Shown in pieces: positions 48,651 through 61,925 of a stretch of 64,000 bases of DNA. Source of the stretch: Cacajao melanocephalus (lineage: Eukaryota; Chordata; Mammalia; Primates; Pitheciidae). The DNA lies in the NCBI GenBank assembly GCA_963573385.1, contig CAUYLG010061952.1, positions 58,745 through 122,744 of the forward strand, given 5' to 3'. Numbering within the stretch: position 1 is the first letter of the stretch; each line of letters opens with the position of its first letter. Under the pieces are notes generated by a model. The model saw nothing but the letters and a program-made list of their open reading frames with translations. It did not search any database and was not told the origin of the DNA. A program made the position numbers and the translations under genes.

Positions 48651-48985
48651 AGTGTAACTACAATAATAGGGCCTGGCATGCTGGCTCAAGCCTGTAATCC
48701 CAACGCTTTGGGAGGCCTAGGCGGACAGATCACCTGCGGTCAGGAGTTCCTGACCAGCCTGGCCAACCTGTTGAAACCCTGGCTCTACTAAAAATACCAA
48801 AATTAGCCGGGCATGGTGGTCACTTGCCTGTAATCCCAGCTACTTCGGAGGTTCAGGCAGGAGAATTGCTTGAACATGGAAGGTGGAGGTTGCAGTGAGC
48901 GGGATCACTCCACTGCATTCTAGCCTGGGTGACAGAACAAGACCATCTCTAAATAAATAAATAAAAATACAGTGTAACTACAATA
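48651..48985 (+). mobile_element. Alu element with 15-bp target-site duplication
   Basis: Full-length Alu at 48670-48970: ggcctggcatgctggctcaa, cctgtaatcccaacgctttg, attagccgggcatggtggtc, and an AAAT-repeat tail. agtgtaactacaata flanks it at 48651-48665 and 48971-48985. Subfamily not resolved. Confidence 0.95.
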
Positions 48986-50214
48986 TTAATACTGTCTTTG
49001 GTTTTGTGAACATTATTGGAAGCGGGAATTAGAATACAATGTGAAAAACTATGTATAAATAAAATCGAATTCAACTTATATCATACATATGTTTGGGAAT
49101 CATTTATTTATTCATCAATGATTTACAAAACTCTACCACATACTATTTGTGGTATGTGCTAGAGATTAATTTTGAGGAAATCATACATAATTGTTATTTT
49201 CACAGAACTTTATGAAATTAACTAATAGAATTAAGGATTTGATTAAATAATATTATACATATATAACTTTCTACTTTAATAAGTTTTGATGAGAAGAATT
49301 ACAGAAAATATATGTATAACGGAAATTTTTTAAATGATAAATAAATGAAAGCTTCTTTTTATGAAGCAGCAGTTGAGCTGAAAATTGAATAAATTAGTTA
49401 ATGGAAACATGCATGTGGGGTTGCTTTTCACAAACATTCCATAAATTTCTTCTACTGAAATGAGCTTGGAACAATAAGAAATGAAAGTTCCCATGAATGT
49501 GGCATAGAGAACATGTGAAACTGTAATAACAATATAGCACTCTAGATAGAGAGTAGAACTGAAGCAGGACGTACAATCAAATTGAAGATTTAGATATTTA
49601 CCTGAAGAGTAATGGTAACCAATTCCATTTTTTTTAACAGGTGGTTGAATTAAGTGACCAGTCTTTCTGGACACTTCATCAGATTATTAATATGCCCCTT
49701 TTTCTTATTCCTCATATGACATTTTAGTTTTTATATATTTACTCATCCTGAGCAAGGTCCATATCTGCTAAGATTATTTCTTATTCTGAATATCAATTAA
49801 GGTTTTTATATTTTCAGAATGAGAGTCACAGCTAACTATGAGAAGGAGAACTAACCTTTTAAGGGCATTTACAACAAAGCATGATTATATGATACCTTCC
49901 TAAAATTTGTCATGTTATTCCAAATTCTACATGTTAAAACATGAAATAGTAAAGTCAATCTTTCATGCTTATAAATGAGTTTATAATATCAAAATTTTGG
50001 TAGTGGCAATTACGGTAGGAAAGAATTTCACAGTCATTTTTTTCACAAAAGTAGAAGTAGGGTTAATCCATTATTGGCATATCTGTCTCTTGCAAGATTA
50101 ATTTAAACAATGATGACATTGTGGTTAAAATTTTAGTTTTTAGCTTGAAACTCTGTATCAAGAACCGGCTTTGCCATTTTAGACATGGTACAATTTATAT
50201 TTTCACCAACTCTA
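48986..50214. other. No recognisable feature
   Basis: AT-rich. Overlapping minus frames at 49330-49674 have no known motif. Confidence 0.5.
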
Positions 50215-50310
50215 GAATATCTGTATTACCCACATTTTTTAGATGAGAAAACCAGATTTTGTGAGTTTAAGCTGTTTCCCCAAAGCACAGTGTCAAACAG
50301 TCTCAGATTG
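50215..50310 (-). mobile_element. MIR core fragment
   Basis: Antisense MIR core: ttttttagatgagaaaacca, then agtttaagctgtttccccaa and agcacagtgtcaaacag. Confidence 0.6.
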
Positions 50311-50394
50311 TATATACCTAAAAATAGATGATCTTGCCTTAAATTTCTTCTATGTAAATAAAGACTCTATTAGTATTTGTGTAAAAATGGTCAA

Positions 50395-50560
50395 TTTACA
50401 TCCTTTTCTGTGCCTCTGTTTTCACATTTGCAAGTTAGTGATCATAATATGATCTAAAAATAGGATTGTTGGGAGAAACAGGTAATGTTATACAAAACTG
50501 TTTACCGCACAATGCTTAATGTCATTTGTTCTCATCATCATTAATGCTATTATTTAGTGC
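50395..50560 (+). mobile_element. MIR fragment
   Basis: Sense MIR: ttctgtgcctctgttttcac, atttgcaagttagtgatcat, taggattgttgggagaaaca, then the ATT-rich 3' end at about 50535-50555. Facing the minus MIR, it gives a convergent/divergent MIR pair. Confidence 0.55.
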
Positions 50561-50577
50561 TAATAATGATGATGAGA
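50530..50577. repeat. Hairpin: 14-bp perfect inverted repeat
   Basis: Arm tctcatcatcatta (50530-50543) pairs with taatgatgatgaga (50564-50577) around a 20-base spacer. Confidence 0.9.
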
Positions 50578-50676
50578 GTAGTTACAGTATTTATGTAGTG
50601 TAAAGCATGAGTGTGAGGTAAGAAAAAAATGGATGTGAAAGATATTGATACCTGATTATCACAGGTTATTTTCCTT

Positions 50677-50700
50677 TTTGCAGATATATATATCTGCAAA
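50677..50700. repeat. 24-bp perfect palindrome at the left edge of the 101-bp duplication
   Basis: tttgcagatata mirrored to tatatctgcaaa. It overlaps the start of copy one. Confidence 0.95.
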
Positions 50701-50889
50701 TTTGTATCTGCAGAATGTATATCTGCAATATATTCTGCAGATGGAGATAGATTATATTCCAAGTGTCCCTTGGGATTAGGTGACCATAATATATCTGCAA
50801 ATTTGTATCTGCAGAATGTATATCTGCAATATATTCTGCAGATGGAGATAGATTATATTCCAAGTATCCCTTGGGATTAGGTGACCATA
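50688..50889. repeat. 101-bp tandem duplication, two copies, one difference
   Basis: Copies 50688-50788 and 50789-50889 are identical except g/a at aagtgtccct versus aagtatccct. Each copy has repeated tatctgca strings and an internal hairpin, atctgcagaat facing attctgcagat. Confidence 0.97.
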
Positions 50890-51937
50890 ATAATGATGTT
50901 ACAGTCAATGGGATGTGAGCAGAAGTAATATTCGACTCTCTCTGGCCCAATTCATAAGTATATCTAAAAAATGATCATTTGTATCTTCTCCTCTTTCACT
51001 AATTGGATGCTAAAGACAAGGTGATTTTGAAATTTGTAAATACTAGACTCTTATCACCTTGAACAGAGATAACTTATATTTGAGCAAAAACAATTTTGGA
51101 GTCTAAATTCTTCTGTTTTTTCTTTCATAGCGTCATGATTCTTTTTTGTATAAAGTAATTTTCAGCATATCAATGTATATCAAAACCTATAATGATATCA
51201 AGAGATTCTTCTGTCATGGCTAGATATAACCCTCATTCAGATAGAACTATGAACACAATGAATACTTATTCAAAGGATATATATCAACATTCATTGGATA
51301 AAGTTAAAAAACAACCAAACTGACTTAAAATGCATAGTTTTTGTTAAAAACCTTTTTTATAAAAATTGGTTTTATGTTATATATTTTCAAAGCAGCATAA
51401 AAGTATAGGAAGCTTTATTATGACAACTGCCAATTCTATTAATGTAGAAGTGTTTGATTTGATAGAGGCTCTTTAGTAAAAGTCCTAAATTCTCTCACTG
51501 TCTAACCCATTATTTTACAACCCCTAACTTTATTAATAAAAAATTTTAAAGCACCTATTTTGCATTTATTGGAAACATAAATTACTAAAGTTAAGTCTGA
51601 TCTTTGTCAATTATTAATAGTGCTATTAATTATTAATTATAAAGATATATAAATATGAAAAGTAGAATTTGATACCTGAGAAAATACCTAGAAAGATACA
51701 AATCATGTTAGCCTAGGTCAGCAAGGTGTCAGAAGAGAAATTTCCCGGTTCACATCCCCTAGTGGAAACAAAGATTTAACAGTAATCCACAGTCAAAGTG
51801 CCTTTGCAGGAGCATTGAAGTCCAGATAGGAGATTGTGAGTCCCTAGTGGAGTTTAAAACCAAAAGGTCCATTATAAGAGGGTAGGCTTTTGCCTCAGTG
51901 GCAGGCTTATCAACCATAGGCCTAGCTTAGACTAGAA
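50890..51937. other. No recognisable gene
   Basis: AT-rich to about 51690. 51700-51937 is less AT-rich, abuts the L1 and is unassigned. Confidence 0.45.
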
Positions 51938-52740
51938 GCAGCCTCCAGCTGCATCCACATTGCTCCAAAGGACATGATTATTTTTCTTATTATGGCCGCA
52001 TAGTTTTCCACAGTATATATGATATATGGACCACATTTGCTTTATCCTTTCCACAGTTGATGGGCATTTAGATTGATTCTGTGTCTTTGCTGTTCTGAAT
52101 AGTGATGTGATGTACATACAGATGCATGTGTCTTTTTGGTAGAATATTTTTCTCTGCATATATATATATACAGTAGTGGGATTGCTGGGTTGAATGGTAG
52201 TTCAACCCACAGAGCTTTGAGAAATCTCCAAACTGCCCTTGAGAGTGGCTGAACTAATTTCTACCAACAGTGCATAAGTCTTCCCTTTTTTCTGTAATCC
52301 AGCTAACATCTGTTATTTTTTGACTTGTTAACAAAAGCCATTCTAACTGGCGAGAAATTGTATCTCATGTTTTGATTTTTAATTCTCTGATGATTAGTGA
52401 TAATGAGCATTTTTTCATCTGTTTCTTCCTCACTTATATATCTTCCTTTGAAAAGTGTTTATTCATGGCGTTTGCCTACTTTTTAATGGGATTATTTGTT
52501 ACTTGATTGATTTGTTTAAATTCCTTGTAGATTCTGACTATTATGCCTTCATCAGATTCGTAATTTGTGAATATTTCCTTCCATTCTGTAGGTGGTGTTT
52601 ACTCTGTTGATAGTTTCTCCTGCCTTGCAGGAGCTCTTTAGTTTAACTAGATTACACTTTTCAATTTTTGTTTTTGCTACAATTGTTTTTCAAGACTTAG
52701 TCATAAATTCCTTCCTGGAGTTTGTTCTAGGATTCCCCTG
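51938..52740 (-). mobile_element. L1 ORF2 3'-part fragment (L1PB/L1MA-like), lacking its 3' UTR
   Basis: Antisense ORF2 landmarks: ctccaaaggacatgattatt, ggattgctgggttgaatggt, gtagattctgactattatgc and ggagctctttagtttaacta. No 3' UTR or A tail is present on the left, so the 3' end was lost. Frames are broken. Confidence 0.85.
52186..52209. repeat. Perfect 9-bp-stem hairpin inside L1
   Basis: tgggttgaa (52186-52194), loop tggtag, ttcaaccca (52201-52209). Confidence 0.9.
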
Positions 52741-52994
52741 TCTTAATTACACAGGGAAAACATAGTTTCAGCATTAGCTACTTATTCAGATCATTACAAA
52801 TAATTGAAATTAAGAATATGGAAAATTTTGTTCACTTAAAGAAATATAACATTATGTCTTTTAATATGACAACTGTCAGGCTATATATTCATACTTTGCC
52901 ATTATTCAAGTGTACAGTCTTAAGAACTAGATAGCAATTTATGCATATATTTAAAACTACATTAAGGAGCAACACCTGTGTTGATGTTAGTTTC

Positions 52995-53374
52995 GGTTAT
53001 TTCACTTTTATCATTCAAATTTGGACTTCTTTTTCATCAATTCAGAAGCAAAAAAAAAAAAAAAGAAAAAAATGGCAGTATCAAAATTGCATAGGAATAT
53101 TCTCTTACATAAAGTGTGAACTTACCAAATAGACAGAATCATTATCAATAGAACACTAATGTAAAATGAACATTTGTCTTATAGGGTTATTTTATTTTTA
53201 TCATTCAAATTTGGACTTCTTTTTCATAAAATCAGAAAAAAATAGCAAAAAATGGCAGTATCTAAAATTGCATACTAATATTCTGCTTTGTATGAGAGGT
53301 GAACTTTACTTATCAAATACACGGAATCAGTATCAATGAAACACTAATATAAAAATGAGCAGTTGTCCCATAAG
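52995..53374. repeat. Diverged 190-bp tandem duplication
   Basis: Copies begin at 52995 and 53185 with ggttattt. They share tatcattcaaatttggactt, aaaatggcagtat, agaatcattatcaat / ggaatcagtatcaat, and a cataag/tatag end. Differences and small indels are spread along the copies, so this is older than the 101-bp duplication. Copy one holds a longer A run (53050-53071). Confidence 0.9.
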
Positions 53375-56280
53375 ACTGCTTTTATAAAATAAAACGTTTG
53401 AAAATCAAATATCCATGAAAGCTGGTTAATATTCATACAAAAATTGTTTTAGATATTTTAGAACAACTAAAAATATTAAATTAGTGGTATAATTATTTAT
53501 TAAAAATATAGAAATTAAGGAAAAATAAATTATACTGGCTCTTTTCAAAAATATGTATACTACTAGAATGAGAAGTTAAAAATGTGTGTGTTCATTCACA
53601 GAAGGCCGAGAAAGCTGCAAAACGTTGTGTTTAAATGATATATATTTAAACATTGTCACAATTTCCAAAATTAGAGTTGATAACATGCCCATTTTTTTCA
53701 GAAAAAAAGCTTTAAACTGATTATCATAGTATAATGTGATCTAATAATTTATTTAAGGTTAGTAACATTCCTTCAAAGAATAATTGTGCTAATAATTTTT
53801 AAGTCATGTGTAATTATCAAGATTCTTACACAAAAAGTGTATTTATTTTACCTTCCTAGACAGTGGAAAAAATAATTTTCATCAAAGTATGTTTTCAAAT
53901 TTCATCTAAGACAAATTAAAGTGTTAAAAATTGAAAATATTCAATAAATCACGTCGAATAATATACAGAATCATCTAGAGTATGATCAAGGCCAAACATT
54001 TTTCCATATAAATAGGCTAAATGAATACAAGTTGTTTCTGTCACTATGAAGAACTCAACACTTATTGCAAATTCTAAATTCACAGCAATTCTCCAGGTGG
54101 AAGTTGATGGTTTTGAGCTGATTAGAAAACAAATGTGAGATAGATTTCCAATATTCAGTATAAGGCCAAATCTAAAAGAGGTCAAATGAAATGAAAATAT
54201 AGTCATATAACGAAGCATTCATAGTTTAATTGGCAATAACATCTTCAGCTTAGGTTCCTGTCTGTGATTTTTATAAAGTTATATAATTCACAGGCTGTTG
54301 GGGATTGAATATGTGACACAAAAGACGCTAGAGAAAAAGAGAATCAAATAATTTATTGAAATGAATACAAATAAATATATCTGAAATGATTTATACATAA
54401 TTTCAATGCAATATCCATGTTTTAAAATTTAATTTTACATTTTTTTAAATTTACAGTTATATATTTTATTTAAGTAATAAAGTTTGTCAAGGAATATATA
54501 CAAAGGATAGTTAATGCCTAGGAAAGTAATAAAAATGTTTGAATGCTTTCTCAATATGTTTTGATTCAAAATTATTTAACAAAATAACTAAGAATGACAT
54601 AAATTAAAGATGTAGAATAAATTATAAGACATTTATGATTGCTAATCACATAAATTATAATTATTTGTGACTTTTATAAATTATGAGTGCTTTTTAAATC
54701 ATTTCTGATATAACAGTTAATCAAAAGTTACTTCAATCTTTCTGAGAAAAACAATTTGAAATTTCATTATACATGATATTATTTATCCATCAAAACTAAT
54801 CTCTTACAACCTCTATATGAACTATAATTTGCAAATTAAAAATATATGCTTGTATCAATCGAACACATCTAAATTTGTTAATATTTTAATCTCTTCCAAT
54901 ATAAGGGATAAAACAAAGTATAAAATGAAACATTCTAAGTAAGATTCTATGACATTCTACATGAGTTGATGACACAGCTATTATGGAAGGAAAACTGATA
55001 GTCCTAAGTAAGTTGTTTAATATCTCCCCCTATAAGTTCGTTTTTTTGAAGAACATAGTGAACTTACAAAATTATTTAACCACATCTGGTTAAATTATGC
55101 TAAATGTCATCTCTACACATGAACTTAATAAAGATTATTTCCATGGCAACTGGTACAACTTTTCAGTAAATAATTACTTTGAAGGTGCTGTATCTTTGGG
55201 TTTATGTTTTGGGTTATTCCACTAACCCTAAGAGACTTTTATATTTATTTTTTCTTGGAAGGACTTAATTTGAAGAACAAAAGTAAATATCAGAGTTAAG
55301 CTAAAATAGATATTTCTCTTTTTTTCCTCTGAGAAATATCTACAGAGACACAGTGACATGTTTACACCCTGTATTACACAATTGATAACTTCAAACTAAA
55401 TCAAACCAGTTATTTACAGATATGATTGATATTTCAAAGATATTTTTCCCATTGGTAAAATATATTCATTCACATTTGCCTTCACAACTATTTATTCCTT
55501 AAGGATTATACCTATTTTGTTTACTCTAAAGCGAGAAAATCACATCAGACTTAGCTTATAGATGCTATGGATTATTTAATTTTCAATATGATTTAATTTT
55601 TATTCTTTACATATAAATATAATTTGATAATAAATAATGGGTAATAATTCTTTTAATTTTTATTATCTCAATAAACATTGATTAAGTTTTCTAAGGTGGT
55701 AATTATCTAGAAGGACATTGAAAATAGACTAGTAAGCAAGCAAACATTGGCCGTCCTCTCATGAAGAAAGCGTTTGCCTAGGTAACATTACAATTTCATA
55801 TAAGTGTAATTTTATCTTCTTATATGAATTCAGAAGACTGAGATAAGTGTTAAGACATAATAGAGTCACACACATTAAAGTAGTAAACATCCATGAATCT
55901 ATCAAGGTTTAAAGTGCTTCAAACATGTCATAGGGAAAATCCACAGTATATGAAACCAGCAAACAAAATTCTGCCTTAGTTGAGAGAACAACCTTGAACA
56001 ACAGAAATGAACAGTTCTGTTAAAAATGTCTACGTTTCTGTGCCTTTCAATTTCTGTTTTCCTGACACCATGTTGCAGATCTGAAATAAGCCTTTAAGTT
56101 ATTCTTTTCCATGTGTTTTAGACCCTTTACTGAATAATTTGTGGTTATTTTTCCAGCTTCTTCGTTGATGGATTACATACTGTCCATTTTTTTTTTTCCA
56201 TTTCTCTAGAGAGCACAGTACCTATCTTTATCTGTGTATATATAGACTGTACTTTGTCATACAGAACTACATTAATTTGA
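53375..56280. other. No recognisable feature
   Basis: Nearly 3 kb of very AT-rich DNA with short frames only. Confidence 0.5.
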
Positions 56281-56509
56281 TTTTTTTTTTTTGTGATGGA
56301 GTCTTGCTCTGTTGCCCAGGCAGGTGTGCAGTGGTGTGATCTCACCTCACTGCAAACTCCGCCTCCTGTATTCAAGGGATCCTCCTGCTTCAGCCTCCCA
56401 AATTGCTGGGATTGCAGTCGCCTGCCACCACACCCAGCTATTTTTTGTATTTTTAGTAGAAATGGGGATTCACCTTGTTGGTCAGGCCAATTTAGAACTT
56501 CTACCCTCG
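56281..56509 (-). mobile_element. Alu element, 5'-truncated
   Basis: Antisense Alu: T-rich tail, gatggagtcttgctctgttg, cagcctcccaaattgctggg, and tttttagtagaaatggggat. It stops after ggtcaggccaatttagaact, so about 70 bp of the Alu 5' end is missing. No clear target-site duplication. Short frames through it are shadows. Confidence 0.9.
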
Positions 56510-58789
56510 TTTTTTTCCACTAAACTCCCAGCTGAGTGTATCTTGTAAACAAACATTGCCTTTTTAAAAAATGGTTCCTTAACTTGGAAGAACATTGCTG
56601 CTGAAACCACTAGCATCAGAAAAGATGCTCAGCATACCAAATGCATAATTGCATCCTTGGAAGCCCTTTATAATCCTAATTTTTGTAGCCAAATATATCA
56701 TTCCAGATAAAAATAGCATGTAACTTGTGTCTCTTATTCATGAAGATTTAGAAATTAATTATACAGAGTAAATATGGATTCATTTCATTGAACTCACTTG
56801 GAACCTAAATAAATTATATAAGATAGAACTATGACAAGTAATTGAACAACTATTTTGTTTTTGAAATCATAGCAAGACCCAGGTTTAAAAAGTAAATTAA
56901 ACTAAGAGAGTAGATCACTATTAATTAAGCATATGAAAATGTTCAACCTTAATTGTGATAAGGAAAATGCAAAAAATTACTATATAAATACAATTTTATA
57001 GCCACTATGTTAAGGAAACGTATAGTTTGAAAGTACCAAAAAGAGAGCAAGTAAAATATAATGGGAAGTTATGAAATACTAATACTTAAGAGTATAAATT
57101 TCTTAACCACATTGGAAAATAATCATGCTTTATCTTGAAAAGTTGGATATGTTTACTCGATAACTCCTTATTCCAGTTTTATGTATATTCATTAGAGATA
57201 CTCATATGTGCACACCAAAACTGTTTACAGTTGCTCATATCAACAATGCTTATAACAGCAAAAAGTTAGAAACCTATCAAATATGTCAATATGAGAACTT
57301 AAATTTTGGGAACAGAACACTTAGGATCTTAAAGGGAAAGGTAGAAAGGAAGTAAAATTTACAGATATATGTAGCCGTTGTTTGAGGTGAGGAAAAATAA
57401 AAAAGTAATTATACCTATGAAATATTTGAATTATAAGATTATATATTTCTAATTACAGTCTGCTGTATAGAGGTTAGACTTTTAGATAAAACATTTGTGC
57501 TTGTGAATTTAGATAAATTAGTAAACAAGTTTACCAATGAAAAAATAACTAATTAATATATTAGTATGAATTGTAAATTTTATATTGGTGATCAATCAAT
57601 TCCCACTGGATTATTGACAACCGTCTACATCAAGGGAGGCTTAAGTTATTTGTTTATTCTTCCTCTTAGACTTTATTCGTTATCTGCTTTATAATTCTAG
57701 ACTGTAATAGAGCAACGTAGATGAGGCGTATTCACTATCTTGACAGTTTATCTAATATTCAGTCTTACACATTTTCTGTCCCTCAAAGAAGTGTTGCTCA
57801 TTTAGAAAATATTTTATAGGAGTAGGGAGGAGAGGTAGAAATAAGAAAAAGATTATGTTGGATGTAATTACCAGTTTATTAGTGGAGGAATGTTCCAGAC
57901 AAAGTCAAGAAATGGGCTGGAAATAGGAAGAAGGTGTGCAGTGGCTGCTTTACCTGGTTTCTTATTCTCCAATAATTATTAGAGACTCCCAACGTCCCAA
58001 AGCTACTGAATTTTTGAACTGCAGATTGATTCTGGTAATTTTTTTACCAATCCTTCTTTTTGTCTGGACTTGAAGATCATTTTGTGAAAAATTCACGAAG
58101 GGTCATTTTTTAAGGCTTCATCAAATTTAATATAAATCATTACTGATAAATATTAAGTAATCTTAAAAACTGAGCAAAGGGAAAAATACATTTTTGAAGT
58201 CAGAGAAGGGGCCATTATGAAATGTCAGAGCTTTCATCATCATATTTATTATTAATATATTTAATAAAATAAGAATAAAATAGTGTTAGTAAATATCCGA
58301 TAACTCTTCCCAAGATTTAAGTAGACACTAGTTTTGCGGGGTTAATATAAGCACATTTTTCTATGAAGTGCTTTACACACGCCATTTACAAATCTTCATC
58401 AGCCACCCATTTTTTAACACACTTCAAGGGGCTGCCTGAATAATTCTTCCAGAACTTATCTGGAGTAAGGTTGTTAAAGACCCCATATCATAAATGCAAT
58501 GAACATACCTTAATCCTAATTTGCCTTGCCCCCACTTTAGCACCTTATAGGGTTGGGCATGATTTTCTCTAGAAATATTATTTCTTTTGAATTTTCTATT
58601 TCCATAAAATGCCATTTTAAGTTTTCCAGCTATTTTTCTGGACATTCTTTTACAGTATCTTGTCAGTTTCTCTTCGTGTATACATTCATTAATGATTAGA
58701 AGTTTTCTGAAATTTGTAGTAGACTTTTAAAACATTTAATGTGCATCTACTCTCATTGTTTGAATTATAATCTCTTTGCGAGAGCTCTC
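56510..58789. other. No recognisable feature
   Basis: AT-rich with short motif-free frames. Confidence 0.5.
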
Positions 58790-59700
58790 ATATTCACATC
58801 TCCAGCTGGGATTGCTGCAGGGCCTAAATATGCAGCTTCTTACTGACATCTGCCCCGAACTGTTCCACAGGCACTACCCATTTAGCACAAATCTCCTCTC
58901 CAAACATACACACTTTCTGTGTTCCCTAAATCGAGAAATTAATCATGGTTTACATAATGGTTTTCCCTCAGCCCCAAATCTGGAATTATTTTTTATTCTC
59001 TTCTATTACAAATCCAGTTTATTCTATATCATGCATACCTCTGAAACCCACCCACCGTTTTGTTCCTCATTGTCAAGTGGCCATGATTTCTCCTCTGGAT
59101 TATTGTAATATTCTCTTTAGTAATGTTTCACAATTAACTCCTCCTACTTTGTTATTTATTTTTCATTCTTTAATATTTTTTTTTTGTAAATGTAAAACTG
59201 ACGGTCATCTGATATATAGAACAATTCAAGGCCTTCCTAGTGATATTTGAACAGACACAAAATCTAGCCAATAATACCATCCAGGGTTTTTTTCTATCTG
59301 GCTTTCCAGGATCTTTTCACATATCTATTCCTTTTTCTCTCCCTGTCTTAGTGATACTGACTTTCATTTGGTTCCTCTATTTGTCATGATCTAGGCCAGT
59401 TTTTCTGTACCTGAGAAGATGTGTAACTCCTACTATTCCTTTATAGGGGCACTTGCATGAGAACATAAACTGATATAGACTCTTCTATCAATTCTTCACA
59501 TAGAATGCTGAAATTAACTTTTTTATAATCATCATAATTGAAATTTATTACATGATAAATATATATTTTCTATGATATTGGAGGTCTTTATTAGCACGGC
59601 ACCTGTGCTAGTCTTGTTCATCATTATAGTCTAAATACAGAGCTTGATAAATTGTAGGCATTAAATACAAAGATATTTGAATTAAAATGAATAAATTAAA
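58790..59700 (+). mobile_element. L2 LINE 3' end, ancient
   Basis: L2-like order: tctggattattgtaatattc near 59094, acaattcaaggccttcctag near 59220, and a tail section gtctttattagcacggcacc, agcttgataaattgtaggca, ttgaattaaaatgaataaat. The tail ends in the gaatgaat-type sequence typical of L2. Two overlapping plus frames (58776-59250) lie within it but keep no identifiable protein motif. Confidence 0.65.
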
Positions 59701-60312
59701 ATCCTCTATATAAAGAGAATAACTAAAAGTACTTCACTGAAGAAAAAACACAGAGGCCCAATTTAATTTAAAAATTTACTAAACCTTAAAAGGAAAAAAA
59801 ATGTGTTATCTTTTATTATTCTGAAATTAAATCTAGTGCGGATCAGCTAGGGCCCACAACCAGTGAGGTAAGAACTTATAAAACCTTGAAGAAATCAAAA
59901 TGAAGCAAAATGTTCCCTAGAGTTTAGAAGACTAGTGTCTTTCAAGTGTATACATTTTTGAAATTTTATTTTTGTTCTTTTAAAATTATTATTCAGATTT
60001 TATTGCATAAAATAAAATGTATTCATATATTTTTACTTCTATGAATATAGGCAAATATCTCTTCTAATAAAATTTTCTCTTCTAATAAAAATACTTAAAT
60101 AAACACACTTAGATATTTTGTATATTTATCTAGTGTTTTAATTCTAATCTTATGTTTAGCAATTATTAATATTCCTTTAGCACAACATCAAAGGTTTCAT
60201 AGACAGAGGTTTCCACAACTAGGAATCCTATACTGGAAATGCTGTGTATACTGCCCTACATCTATTATACTTTAACAATTCATTGAATTCTTATTTGTTC
60301 AATGTTCTTTTT
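59701..60312. other. No recognisable feature
   Basis: AT-rich. Confidence 0.5.
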
Positions 60313-60657
<345 letters not shown>

Positions 60658-61566
60658 AGTAAATTTATGTTTTCAGAATTGATCATCTATGTTTTCTGGC
60701 CTTTCATCCTTTTAAACATCTTAGCCAATTACTTCTGTACTCCATTTTTGTCTAAGATATTCATTGGTGAAATGAGGAGTGATTCTCATAATGCTGAATA
60801 TATTGCTGTATTAACTTTGTGTGTTGATCTGACTGCCTAAAGTATACTTTTAATCTTCAACTTTCTTGTATGAATTTAAAATCTGCTTATTATATTAATA
60901 TGTACCTCTTAGTATTTTAATGTTGTTGCATTTTATTCTTCTGATTAATACTGAGTAGGCCACAAAATACATTGTATTTCATACTAATATTTTACATACA
61001 GAATAGACATTTTATATACTTCTTTAGGATAAGTTACTAAAATTTCTAGATGCAATATAATTGAAGGAATATAATGACGTCCTTGAGTGCAAACTAGTTG
61101 ATTTTAGATATATTCAATGTTTTATAAAATATTCAATAAAAAATGGCATTAATGTATTTTTAAAAGATATTAACACAAAGACTAGAAGTTTGCATTGATT
61201 AATACATGAAAAGTAACTCAGTTTTTATTTGCAAAAATAATAATTGTTTTTAAAGAGATAGTTTGGTTCTAAGTTGTGTCTTTTGACTCATTTCATTGAA
61301 ATGGTAAGCTTGATTAACTCTTAAATTAACAGTTTTTCAAAGAATATATAGACACATTATATAGACACAACAATATGTAGACACAACATTATATAGACAC
61401 AATAACCCAATACCATTTTATTTATATATGTTGAAGTTCAAGTAAATAAGATATACTTAAGCTGAACTGTAATACCTTCTGCAAAATGTGTCCAATAAAG
61501 CACCTTTGGTGAAAAGTTTGCTATTTCTTCCAAATACCATAACCAAAATTCATTTAATTAATGAAA
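60658..61566. other. No recognisable gene; short tandem repeat
   Basis: AT-rich. It contains the four-copy repeat at 61344-61406. Confidence 0.5.
61344..61406. repeat. Degenerate tandem repeat, about 16-bp period
   Basis: Four occurrences of tatatagacaca or tatgtagacaca with short A/T-rich spacers. Confidence 0.85.
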
Positions 61567-61925
61567 TTTTTTTTAAATTAAACTTTAAGTTCTGGGGTAC
61601 ATGTGCAGAATGTGCAGGTTTGTTACACAGGTATACACATGCCATGGTGATTTACTTCATCCATTCCTCTGTCATCTATATTAGGTATTTCTTCTTATGT
61701 TAGCCCTCCCCAATCCCCCTACTCCCTGTTATCCCACCCGTAGTCCCCCACCCCCGACAGGCTCCAACATGTGATGTTCACCTCCCTGTGTTCATGTGTT
61801 CTCATTGTTCAACACCCACCTATGAGTGAGACCATGCGGTGTTTGATTTTCTGTTCTTGTGTCAGTTTGCTGAGAATGATGGTTTCCAGCTCCATCCAGG
61901 TCCCTGAGAAGAGCACGAATTCATA
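61567..61925 (-). mobile_element. L1 3' end (3' UTR and ORF2 end), the tail part of a twin-primed L1
   Basis: Antisense: T-rich start, ctttaagttctggggtacat, gcaggtttgttacacaggta, ctatgagtgagaccatgcgg, up to catccaggtccctgagaaga. It abuts a plus-oriented L1 5' half at 61929. Confidence 0.9.

Noticed and set aside
49330..49674. 114-codon minus-strand frame
   Set aside because: AT-rich, no motif, no similarity that I recognise, overlapping frame on the same strand.
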